Shown one piece after another: positions 50,563 through 58,574 of a stretch of DNA of 64,000 bases; position 1 is the first letter of the stretch, and every line of letters starts with the position of its first letter. Where the stretch lies: contig JAQYHB010000033.1 in NCBI GenBank assembly GCA_028722305.1, positions 1-64,000 of the forward strand, read 5' to 3'. The position numbers and the translations under genes were made by a program. Origin of the DNA: Spirochaetales bacterium (GTDB taxonomy: Bacteria > Spirochaetota > Spirochaetia > Sphaerochaetales > Sphaerochaetaceae). The notes under the pieces are model-generated. The model was given only the letters and a program-made list of their open reading frames with translations, was not told the DNA's origin and did no database searches.

Positions 50563-51434
50563 CCTTCCTGGGAACCGGAACCAGCGAAGGGATTCCCATC
50601 ATCCGTTGCCACTGCCCGGTATGCGAGGATGCCATGACACATCCCGGGCACCACAACCGGAGGATGCGCACCTCGATTATGGTCGAGAAGGAGGGAAGGC
50701 GGTTGGTGGTGGATACCGGGCCCGATTTCCGCATGCAGATGCTCTGCCACCATGTCGAGCAGATCGACGGGGTGCTCTATACCCACAGCCACGCCGACCA
50801 TATCGGGGGCATCGCGGACCTGCGCGAGTTCAGCCGCATGCCGACCATGCCGGTTCCCACCTGGGTCCGGCCTGTCCCGGTCTATGGGGATGCCAAGCTG
50901 GTTTCCTTCATCCGCGAGCATCACGACTACGTCGAGCGGGGCAACCGGCCCTTTTGCCAGTTGCACCAGCTCAAACCCTTCGGCCAGGTCTTCATCAGTG
51001 GCTTTTCGGTGACCCCGCTTGTCGTATGGCATGGACTGCAGGCCGGGTTCATTTCCGGCTACCAGCTGGGGAGCCTGCTCTACCTGACCGACGTGAAAAC
51101 CATCCCTGGCTACCCCAATCCAGACCCTGAGTATCCGATGCCGGATTGTCCCTACGATACCTGGAGCTATCTGCAAAGCCGTCATTTCGACACGATGGTC
51201 ATCGACTGTCTGGAGCCTATGCATCATAATGGAAGCGGATCATGGCGGGCTTCTCCAAGCCACCTGACCATCCAGGAAGTCGAGGAGATTGTCTCCATGC
51301 TTGACGTCGGACGAGTCTTCCTGATCCATATCGACCATCAGCTGAGCCACCAGAAGCTGAGTGGATCTTTTTGGTCGGCGAGGCACATGTATCCGTCCTA
51401 TGACGGACTGACCATAGAGGTACCCAATGAGTGA
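50553..51434 (+). CDS. PhnP-like metallo-beta-lactamase-fold hydrolase, copy 2
   Basis: A 293-aa tandem paralogue of the preceding gene with the same blocks: LGTGTSEGIPIIRCHCPVC, VVDTGPDFRMQ, YTHSHADHIGGIADLR and LIHIDHQLSH. It is longer by a loop around residues 100-130 and by a segment before the last metal His, so the two probably differ in substrate. It overlaps polA by 8 nt. Confidence 0.82.
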   Translation: MRVTFLGTGTSEGIPIIRCHCPVCEDAMTHPGHHNRRMRTSIMVEKEGRRLVVDTGPDFRMQMLCHHVEQIDGVLYTHSHADHIGGIADLREFSRMPTMPVPTWVRPVPVYGDAKLVSFIREHHDYVERGNRPFCQLHQLKPFGQVFISGFSVTPLVVWHGLQAGFISGYQLGSLLYLTDVKTIPGYPNPDPEYPMPDCPYDTWSYLQSRHFDTMVIDCLEPMHHNGSGSWRASPSHLTIQEVEEIVSMLDVGRVFLIHIDHQLSHQKLSGSFWSARHMYPSYDGLTIEVPNE

Positions 51435-54126
51435 GTTGTTTGAGAGAAAGAAGCTGTACATCATCGATGGCTACGCGCAGATCTACCGTTCGTATTTCGC
51501 CATGATGAACAATCCGCTACGGGATGGAGAGGGCAAAAACGTCTCCTCTGTCTATGGCTTTTTCAAGGCGTTGGGAAAGCTGGTCCGCGAGTACCATCCC
51601 GACTACCTTGCCGTGGCGATGGACAGCCATGGCCCGACCTTCCGCCATGAGCTGTACGCCCCGTACAAGCAGAACCGGCAGAAGGCTCCCGACGACCTGC
51701 ATGCCCAGGTGCCGGTCATCTGCCATCTGCTGGACGCGATGGGGGTGCCGCACTTGCAGAAGGATGGATTCGAGGCCGATGACATCATCGCAACACTCTG
51801 CGACCAGGCCGAGTCGCAGGGTATCGACACCGTGGTCTTCACCGGAGACAAGGATTTGTTGCAGCTGGTGGACGAGCACGTCAGCGCCTTGCGTCCACCA
51901 AAGCCGAAGACCACCGCATACCGGCTCTTCGGGCCGAAAGAGGTCGAAGAGGAGTTCGGGGTCAGGCCGGAGCAGATAGGTGACTATCTCTGCTTGCTGG
52001 GGGATGCCAGCGACAACGTCCCAGGGGTGGATGGCATCGGTCCCAAGGGGGCGGTGAAGTTGCTTGCCCAGTACGGTACCTTGGATGCGGTCTATGCCCA
52101 TCTGGACGAGCTGACTGCGGGGACACGGGCGAAACTGGAGGCGGCAAGGGACCACATGGAGCTGACCAGGAAGCTGATTTCCCTCAGGCACGACGCCCGG
52201 ACAGTCGATTCCTTCGAGAGTCAGTGCGGAACGGGCAATTACCAATATGATGCGGTGGCACGTGAGTTTGACGCGATGAAGCTGCCCAGCCTGGTCAAGG
52301 AGATGCGGGATCTGGCGGGAAACAAGGCTCCTGTGGTGGAAGTCCGTCCCGAAGGCAAGCGTGGGGTCTATGTGGGTACCCGCGATCTGGCCTTGGTGGA
52401 ATCACTCTTCAGGCAGGCTTTCCAGGAAAGTAAGGTGCTTGCCTTCGATACCGAGACGGACAGCACCGACGACATGCTGGCCAACCTGCTTGGCTTCTCC
52501 TTCACCTGGGTCGAGGGGAAGGGATGGTATGTGCCGGTCGACGGGGAAAACCGCGAGGCTGTCAAGCGGCTGTTGTCCGCGTGGTTGCCCCGCTTCGGCA
52601 TTGTCGGGCAGAACTGCAAGTACGACGTGAAGGTCATGCTCCGCTACGGGGTGCCTGCCTTCCCGGTGGTCTTCGACACGATGATCGCCGCCTGGCTGCT
52701 GGACAGCGCCGGCCATATCTTCAACCTCGACTATTTGGCCGACAAGTATCTGAACTACAAGACGGTCCATTACGACGATGCCATACCCAAGGGGAAGACA
52801 ATCAGCGACATCCCTCTGGAAGAGGCAGCCAACTACAGCGGCGAGGATAGCGATTTGGCCCTCAGGCTTTACCATCTGTTTTCCGCAAAACTGAAGGAGA
52901 AGGGGCTGGACCGGCTGATGGACGAGGTGGAGATGCCGTTGCTTCCAATCCTTGCCGGCATGGAGATGCAGGGAATCGCCCTGAATCTTGGACGGATCAA
53001 GTCTCTTGCCAGCGAGTTCACCAGCATGATGGAACGTACCCAGGCGGAAATTTTCCGTCTTGCGGGGAAGGAGTTCAACCTGAATTCTCCGAGCCAACTG
53101 GCCCAGGTGCTCTTTTCCGACCTGGCCATTCCCCCAGGGGCGAAGACCCGGACAGGTTTCTCCACTGCCAGCGATGTGCTGAACGAGAGGGCTGACGATT
53201 ACCCGATTGTCCGGCAGATCCTCAACTGGCGCCAGATCAGCAAGCTGAAGAACACCTATATCGACACCCTTCCGGACATGGTCAACCCTGTCACCGGGCG
53301 GGTGCATCCCCACTTTTTGCAGACCGGTACCGAAACAGGGAGGCTTGCCTGCAACAATCCCAACCTGCAGAACATTCCGGTGCGCAGTGAGGAGGGACGG
53401 AAGATCCGCTCCAGTTTCGTCGCCAAGCCGGGGTGCCTGTTCCTCTCAGCCGACTACTCGCAGATCGAGCTGGTCGTGCTGGCCCACCTGGCCCAGGACA
53501 GGGAACTGATGGCGGCCTTCCGGGAAGGGGAGGACATCCACAAGGCGACTGCGGCGAAGGTTTTCGGAGAGTTCCCCGAGTTTGTCACCCCTGAACAGCG
53601 CCGGATTGCCAAGACGATCAACTTCGGTGTCGTCTACGGCATCAGCGCCCACAGCCTGGCGATGGACCTCCATATCACCCACAGCCAGGCGAAGAAGTTC
53701 ATCGACGACTACTTCGCCACCTATACAGGGGTCGCCACCTATATCAAGCAGGTACAGGACGACGCGGCCCGGACCGGCTATGTCTCGACCCTGCTCGGCC
53801 ATCAGAGGGAAATCAAGGAGATTTCCAGTGCCAATCGGACCGAACAGGCCAAGGCCCAGCGCATCGCCGTCAACACGACGGTCCAAGGCTCGGCCGCCGA
53901 TATCGTCAAGCTCGCCATGTTGCGTGTCTCCGAGAAGATGCGGCAGGAAGGCATGCAGAGCTCCCTGCTCCTGCAGATTCACGACGAGCTGATCTTCGAG
54001 GTGCCTGAAGAGGAGAAGGAGGCGATGGAGAAACTGGTCAGGGAGGCCATGGAGCATGCCTACCGGCTTTCCATCCCGCTACGCGTCAGCATCGAGTGCG
54101 CGCATACCTGGGGGGAGATGCATTGA
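51427..54126 (+). CDS. polA: DNA polymerase I
   Basis: An 899-aa enzyme with all three activities: 5' nuclease (residues 1-290, LYIIDGYAQIYRSYFAM, FEADDIIATL, GDASDNVPGVDGIGPK), 3'-5' exonuclease with intact acidic motifs (AFDTETDS, NCKYDVKVM, YSGEDSD), and the family A polymerase (SADYSQIELVVLAHLAQD, RIAKTINFGVVYGIS, QIHDELIFEV). Many spirochaete and Gram-positive enzymes have a dead proofreading domain; this one appears active. Involved in replication and repair. Followed by coaE after 1 nt. Confidence 0.95.
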   Translation: MSELFERKKLYIIDGYAQIYRSYFAMMNNPLRDGEGKNVSSVYGFFKALGKLVREYHPDYLAVAMDSHGPTFRHELYAPYKQNRQKAPDDLHAQVPVICHLLDAMGVPHLQKDGFEADDIIATLCDQAESQGIDTVVFTGDKDLLQLVDEHVSALRPPKPKTTAYRLFGPKEVEEEFGVRPEQIGDYLCLLGDASDNVPGVDGIGPKGAVKLLAQYGTLDAVYAHLDELTAGTRAKLEAARDHMELTRKLISLRHDARTVDSFESQCGTGNYQYDAVAREFDAMKLPSLVKEMRDLAGNKAPVVEVRPEGKRGVYVGTRDLALVESLFRQAFQESKVLAFDTETDSTDDMLANLLGFSFTWVEGKGWYVPVDGENREAVKRLLSAWLPRFGIVGQNCKYDVKVMLRYGVPAFPVVFDTMIAAWLLDSAGHIFNLDYLADKYLNYKTVHYDDAIPKGKTISDIPLEEAANYSGEDSDLALRLYHLFSAKLKEKGLDRLMDEVEMPLLPILAGMEMQGIALNLGRIKSLASEFTSMMERTQAEIFRLAGKEFNLNSPSQLAQVLFSDLAIPPGAKTRTGFSTASDVLNERADDYPIVRQILNWRQISKLKNTYIDTLPDMVNPVTGRVHPHFLQTGTETGRLACNNPNLQNIPVRSEEGRKIRSSFVAKPGCLFLSADYSQIELVVLAHLAQDRELMAAFREGEDIHKATAAKVFGEFPEFVTPEQRRIAKTINFGVVYGISAHSLAMDLHITHSQAKKFIDDYFATYTGVATYIKQVQDDAARTGYVSTLLGHQREIKEISSANRTEQAKAQRIAVNTTVQGSAADIVKLAMLRVSEKMRQEGMQSSLLLQIHDELIFEVPEEEKEAMEKLVREAMEHAYRLSIPLRVSIECAHTWGEMH

Positions 54127-54127
54127 T

Positions 54128-54745
54128 ATGCTGGTTGTGGGATTGACCGGCCGCGCCTGCAGCGGCAAGAATGTGGTGGCCGACCTTCTCGTACAGGAGA
54201 CAGGCTGGACGAGCATCGACTTCGACAAGCTAGGCTGGCCGGTTCTGGAGGAGAGCCACGAGGAGCTCAAGGCGCTCTTCGGCCCCGGGTGCGTCACTCC
54301 AGAAGGGACGGTGGACCACCGGATGATCCGCGAGGCGGTGTATCGGGATCCGGTATTGCGCGGAAAGCTGGAATCAATCACCCATCCGAAGATTGTCGCC
54401 ATGTGCCACCAATTGACCCAGCAGGCCCGGCAGAGGGGAGAGCGGGCAATCATCTGGAACGCTCCGCTCTTGCAACGCGTCCACTTGGACGAGGAGTGCG
54501 ATGCGGTGGTTTTCGTCGATGCTTCTCCAGAGGTCCGCTTTTCCCGGGCCGAGAAACGTGACGGGATGGATCGGGCCCAGTTCGAGGCCCGCGAGCGCAA
54601 CCAGAGCGATGTGGATCCCAGAACGGTATCTCCCAAGGCAAGACTTTTCATGATTGTGAATAATGGCGGTGACGATTTGTCTCTTCATCGACAAGTCGTC
54701 GAGTGTTGTGCTAAGATAGCTGAGATACGGAAGGATGGACAATGA
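54128..54745 (+). CDS. coaE: Dephospho-CoA kinase
   Basis: A 205-aa kinase for the last step of coenzyme A synthesis. It has P-loop GLTGRACSGKNVVA, SIDFDKLGW (usual form DAD), HPKI region ITHPKIVAM, and lid-region Arg residues in RFSRAEKRDG. The ATG lies 1 nt after the polA stop, the Shine-Dalgarno being inside polA (GGGGGAGAT). The DAD motif is altered to DFDK, a mild divergence. Overlaps the next gene by 4 nt. Confidence 0.88.
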   Translation: MLVVGLTGRACSGKNVVADLLVQETGWTSIDFDKLGWPVLEESHEELKALFGPGCVTPEGTVDHRMIREAVYRDPVLRGKLESITHPKIVAMCHQLTQQARQRGERAIIWNAPLLQRVHLDEECDAVVFVDASPEVRFSRAEKRDGMDRAQFEARERNQSDVDPRTVSPKARLFMIVNNGGDDLSLHRQVVECCAKIAEIRKDGQ

Positions 54746-55581
54746 AACAGACGGGACGTGTTACGTTGCTGGTGGTTACGACCGTTGTCGCTGTGGGGGG
54801 ATTCGCCACGCTTTGGATGACTCGCCCGTCACTGGACAACGAGATGATCGAGGTTGCCCGCGAGCGGCAACTCCAGCCATTGATTGAGGTCGAGGAGCCT
54901 GCACGGGTCAGACGCACCGTGGAAGAGGAGCGTCAGAGACAGGTCGAGCAGCTCTATCCCTACATCCAGCGGAAGATTCTCGACGACCAGACAATCGCCG
55001 ACCATCTGCTCGGTCAGGTAGAGGCGGAGATTGACCAGAAGGTGCAGTCCGCTGTCACCAGCCAGCTACAGGACGCCATTGCCTCCGATATCGCCTCCTT
55101 CCGCGACGAGGTCGCCGCGCAGCTAGAGGAACTGAGGACTTGGACCGACGACGAGATCCAGGCCAAGCTGGAGGCCTACGTCCCGCAGGCCGTCGACTCG
55201 GTGATTCCCCGCATTGTCCCTGTCGTGGCCGCCGAGTTCGAGGCGCACAAGGCCGACTACATCGCCCGCCTTGCCAGCGATCTCGGACCCAACATGGAAG
55301 GTGTTGCGGAAGATACCATCGAGGCGCAGCGTGAGGGAATCATCACCGAGGCTGTCGGTCGCGCTCTGGACTCGATCGAGCAGGATTTGCAGAGCGGCGC
55401 CCTGCAGGCGCCAACGGCAGAGCCCGCGGCCAAGAATTCCGTCATCACCGCTCCCTCTTTCGAGATCCGCGAGAATCCAATCGTGCTGACCCCGGAGGAA
55501 TACACCGAGCAGCGCGAGACGATCCGCAAGGAACAGATCAAGAAGGTGCTTGACTTGCTCGGAACGTCCGATTCCAACTGA
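54742..55581 (+). CDS. Membrane-anchored coiled-coil protein of unknown function
   Basis: A 279-aa protein with one N-terminal span (VTLLVVTTVVAVGGFATLWM) and then a long, highly charged helical region rich in Glu, Gln, Arg and Ala (about 35-215), predicted coiled coil, ending in a Pro-containing tail. The topology suggests a periplasmic or envelope-spanning structural protein. It overlaps coaE by 4 nt. No family recognised. Confidence 0.68.
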   Translation: MKQTGRVTLLVVTTVVAVGGFATLWMTRPSLDNEMIEVARERQLQPLIEVEEPARVRRTVEEERQRQVEQLYPYIQRKILDDQTIADHLLGQVEAEIDQKVQSAVTSQLQDAIASDIASFRDEVAAQLEELRTWTDDEIQAKLEAYVPQAVDSVIPRIVPVVAAEFEAHKADYIARLASDLGPNMEGVAEDTIEAQREGIITEAVGRALDSIEQDLQSGALQAPTAEPAAKNSVITAPSFEIRENPIVLTPEEYTEQRETIRKEQIKKVLDLLGTSDSN

Positions 55582-55592
55582 GCAATCAGGAT

Positions 55593-55630
55593 AAACAGAA
55601 GGGCCCGCCGTGAGGCGAGCCTTTCTGTTT
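55593..55630. terminator. Probable bidirectional terminator
   Basis: Arms AAACAGAA (55593-55600) and TTCTGTTT (55623-55630), extended by G-U and G-C pairs with an inner GCC/GGC stem, lie between the converging coiled-coil protein and KamA-family genes. The T-rich 3' arm serves the plus strand; by symmetry the minus strand ends in TTCTGTTT too. Confidence 0.6.
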
Positions 55631-55637
55631 GTAGCCT

Positions 55638-56687
55638 TTATCCTTGTGCTTTCGGGTCGTGGTAGTGGCGTATGTGTCCATCAGGGGTCCGGAACGTCCA
55701 TGATCCGTCATCGTCATGGCTGACAAGATAGTCTTGGCAGAGGGGAATCTTGCCACCACCGTGGGGAAGGTCCGAAGTGTAGACCGGCATGGCCAGCCCG
55801 CTGAGTCTTCTGCGGAGTTCCTGCTCGATCTGCATGCCTTTTCCCAGAGGGACCCGGAAATAGTCGGTTCCCTCGACCAGGTCTCCCTGGAAGAGGTAGT
55901 AGGGCTTGATCCGCGCGGCGAGCAGCTTGTTGCACAGCTCTTCCAAGGTGTCGGCGTCGTCGTTGACTCCTCTGAGCAACACCGACTGGTTCATGGCCGG
56001 GATGCCGTGGTCGACGAACTTGGCGACAGCGGCTATTGCCTGGGGGGTAAGCTCGCGGGGGTGGTTGAACTGCACCATCAGATAGAATGCGGCGCTCTTG
56101 TGGGAGACAATGGTCTGGATCAGGTGGTCGGTGACCCGTTCGGGGAAGGTGACCGGGACGCGGGTGCAGAGGCGGATGATCAGATCCGGCCTGGCGGTGC
56201 GGAAGATGGTCAGCATCTCGTCGATTTTCTCATCGTCAAGCGTCAGCATGTCACCGCCGGTGAGCAGGATTTCGGTCACCTCGGGATGTCCGGCGCAGTA
56301 ATCCGCCGCTTTTTGGATATCCTTTCGGGATGCCGGACCGTGCATCGTTCCGGTGAAACGGCGGCGGAAGCAGTGCCGGCAGTAGGTGGCACAGTAGTCG
56401 GTGACTAGGAAAGCCACCCGGCTCTTGTAGCGATGGATCAGCCGGTCGGTGATGGAATGGGCGACCTCCTCGAGAGGATCGATGTCCTCCCAGGTGCGGG
56501 CATGGTACTCGTGGATGGTGGGCACCACCTGGCGCCTGATGGGGTCGTCGGGGTCGTTTGGATCGATCAGATGGAAATAATAGTCGGAAATCTTGACCGG
56601 AAGGTGTCCCTTCTCCTGGAAGGATGCCTCGTCCGGGGTCAGCGCGAGACGTTTTTTGAGGGACTCGAGAGAACAGATGCTTTCCAT
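55638..56687 (-). CDS. KamA-family radical SAM enzyme (lysine 2,3-aminomutase/EpmB-like)
   Basis: A 349-aa radical SAM protein with the cluster motif CATYCRHC (Cys99, 103, 106), the downstream ILLTGGDMLTL glycine motif and the PLP region IKPYYLFQGDLVEGTDYFRVPLGKG with a candidate PLP Lys. The family includes lysine and glutamate 2,3-aminomutases and EpmB, which acts on EF-P; no epmA or efp gene is in the window to decide. The start at 56687 (MESICSLESL) was chosen because a -10 box ends 7 nt before it; the upstream open frame has only a TTG. Confidence 0.83.
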   Translation of the reverse strand: MESICSLESLKKRLALTPDEASFQEKGHLPVKISDYYFHLIDPNDPDDPIRRQVVPTIHEYHARTWEDIDPLEEVAHSITDRLIHRYKSRVAFLVTDYCATYCRHCFRRRFTGTMHGPASRKDIQKAADYCAGHPEVTEILLTGGDMLTLDDEKIDEMLTIFRTARPDLIIRLCTRVPVTFPERVTDHLIQTIVSHKSAAFYLMVQFNHPRELTPQAIAAVAKFVDHGIPAMNQSVLLRGVNDDADTLEELCNKLLAARIKPYYLFQGDLVEGTDYFRVPLGKGMQIEQELRRRLSGLAMPVYTSDLPHGGGKIPLCQDYLVSHDDDGSWTFRTPDGHIRHYHDPKAQG

Positions 56688-56694
56688 GCGGTCT

Positions 56695-56745
56695 GTTGTA
56701 CAGGAAAGGGGGAAAGTTTGCAACAGAAGCGATTTGTGCTATCAT
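56695..56745. promoter_or_regulatory. Divergent leaderless promoters sharing one palindromic -35 box
   Basis: TTGCAA at 56718-56723 is its own reverse complement and serves as -35 for both directions. Minus strand: 17-nt spacer, TACAAC (56695-56700), then 7 nt to the KamA-family ATG. Plus strand: 16-nt spacer, TATCAT (56740-56745), then 7 nt to the MFS gene ATG at 56753. Neither gene has a Shine-Dalgarno. Confidence 0.65.
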
Positions 56746-56752
56746 TTTCCCC

Positions 56753-58048
56753 ATGGCTGCACCCAAGAAAAGCCTGAAGGGCTACTATCTGACGACATTC
56801 CTGATCGGGCTTGGTTTTTTCACGGTCGGGTTGATGGATCCCCTGTACGATACCTTCGTCCCGGTCTTCCTGCTACGCTATATCCAAAGCCATGCGCTGG
56901 TTGGCGCCATCATGACGCTGGACAACCTCCTTGCCGTCTTTCTGATTCCCATTTTCAGCTCGCTGAGCGACCGGTTGCATACCCCCATCGGCAGGCGTAT
57001 GCCTTTCATCATCATCTGCCTGCCCGTGACGGCCGTGGCCTTCGGCCTGATCCCCTACGCGGCGCTGACCCATCTGTACGCGCTGATTTCGCTTCTCTTC
57101 ATCCTGAACCTCTTCAAACAGGCCGCCAGGGGTCCGATTATCGCGCTGATGCCGGACATGGTTCCCGGTGACTTGCGGAGCGAGGCGAATGGGGTGATCA
57201 ACACGATGGGTGGAATCGCCGCCATCGTCGGCACCATCGGACTGGCGCGCTTGATGAACGTGCCGGTCAAGGTGCCCGGTTTTCCCGAGCCACAGAAAGA
57301 TGTGCTTGCCTTTCCTGTCGCGGGAGTCTTGGTCGTCGTCGCCTGTCTCCTGCTCTTCCTTTTTGTCAAGGAACGCAACGGCAAGGGTGATGGGCGTGAG
57401 GAGGAAGGCCATGAACCCCTGTTGCACTCCATTTCCGTCATTTTTCACGAAAAGAACAAAAGCGCGCTCTACATCCTGCTATCCCTGTTCTTGTGGTTCC
57501 TCGCCTATCAGGGCATCCTTCCCTTTATCGGGGCCTACTCCATCCACGAGCTGGGTACCAGCGGGGGGTCGGCGAGCCTCGCCGCAGGCATGGTCGGCAT
57601 TGCCTATGCCATCTTCGCCATTCCCTCTGGCCGGTTCGCCCATACGCATGGTCGTGGAAAGACAATCCGGGGGAGTCTCGTTCTGGTGGTGGTCGTCCTG
57701 CTTCTTGTCTTCGCGCATGGGCGCCTCTCGCATTCCTGGAATCCTTCTCTCAGGCTTGCTTCGTTCTGGGCTTTGATGTTCCTGTTCGGAATCTTCTGGG
57801 TCGCCATCGTCACCAACAGCTTCCCGATGCTGTGGCAGATGTCCAGTTACGAGACGGTGGGTGTCTACACCGGGCTCTACTATTTCTTCAACCAACTCGC
57901 CTCGATTCTCGCCCCTCCGCTGACCGGTGGTTGCATCGACCTGTGGGGATATCGTTCGATCTTCCTGTTCGGAAGCGTGATGATGGGGCTTGCCTACCTG
58001 CTGATGCGCCATGTGGACCGCGGAGAAGCGGAGGACTTCCATGGATAA
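56753..58048 (+). CDS. MFS transporter (SLC45/GPH-like)
   Basis: A 431-aa membrane protein with 12 predicted spans. It has an N-terminal segment FFTVGLMDPLYDTFVPVFL, an inter-helix SDRLHTPIGRRMPFI loop of the MFS A-motif type and a cytoplasmic central loop around 205-235. The GRR(M/R)PFI form is common in sugar transporters of the SLC45/GPH groups. It overlaps the peptide-export adaptor gene by 8 nt, so it is transcribed with the export genes; whether it belongs to that system is unclear. The ATG lies 7 nt after a -10 box. Confidence 0.8.
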   Translation: MAAPKKSLKGYYLTTFLIGLGFFTVGLMDPLYDTFVPVFLLRYIQSHALVGAIMTLDNLLAVFLIPIFSSLSDRLHTPIGRRMPFIIICLPVTAVAFGLIPYAALTHLYALISLLFILNLFKQAARGPIIALMPDMVPGDLRSEANGVINTMGGIAAIVGTIGLARLMNVPVKVPGFPEPQKDVLAFPVAGVLVVVACLLLFLFVKERNGKGDGREEEGHEPLLHSISVIFHEKNKSALYILLSLFLWFLAYQGILPFIGAYSIHELGTSGGSASLAAGMVGIAYAIFAIPSGRFAHTHGRGKTIRGSLVLVVVVLLLVFAHGRLSHSWNPSLRLASFWALMFLFGIFWVAIVTNSFPMLWQMSSYETVGVYTGLYYFFNQLASILAPPLTGGCIDLWGYRSIFLFGSVMMGLAYLLMRHVDRGEAEDFHG

Positions 58049-58571
58049 CGGGACCGGGAAGCGGATATACCGCGAGGAGAGCCTGAAGGGGCTGAACTCC
58101 CCGGAGGAGCTGGATGTTTATGTGACAACCAACCGGCCATGGTGGTGGGCCCTCGGACTGGGCCTTGCCGTCCTGCTGTCCAGTACCGTCGGTTGGCTTT
58201 TCTTCGGTCACCTGCCGTTGACCGCGAATATCAAGGGGATGGTCACCGACAATACCCACATCACGGCCTACGCGGACGCTGCCTCATTCACCACAGGGCT
58301 GGAGGACGCGTTTGTCAGCGTCTCTTACCTAGGCCGGAACATTGGAACCGGGAAGGTGGTCTCCATCGACGAGCACCCCTATTCGCAACTTGAGCTGAAC
58401 GTGCGGTTGTCCAGCGACTGGCTGCGCTCCAACATGGTGACCAGCCAGTTCATGCGCCGACTGGTAATCCAGATGGACGAGCCGGTGGGAGTGGACGAGG
58501 AAACCCTGTGCGATGTCACCATCACCCTCAGCGACAAGCATCCGATTGAGTATTTTGTTAACGGGAGATGA
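58041..58571 (+). CDS. Short HlyD/NHLM-type membrane fusion protein lacking the periplasmic hairpin
   Basis: A 176-aa protein. The N-terminal part (SLKGLNSPEELDVYVTTNRP, then one membrane span around 35-57 ending WLFFGHLPL) matches the start of NHLM_micro_HlyD secretion proteins. The remainder is a short beta-rich domain like the membrane-proximal part of HlyD adaptors. The lipoyl domain and long alpha-hairpin that normally reach toward TolC, about 200 residues, are missing without any frameshift. It lies 3 nt before the peptidase-ABC gene. It probably docks on the transporter but cannot bridge the periplasm alone. Confidence 0.72.
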   Translation: MDNGTGKRIYREESLKGLNSPEELDVYVTTNRPWWWALGLGLAVLLSSTVGWLFFGHLPLTANIKGMVTDNTHITAYADAASFTTGLEDAFVSVSYLGRNIGTGKVVSIDEHPYSQLELNVRLSSDWLRSNMVTSQFMRRLVIQMDEPVGVDEETLCDVTITLSDKHPIEYFVNGR

Positions 58572-58574
58572 GCT

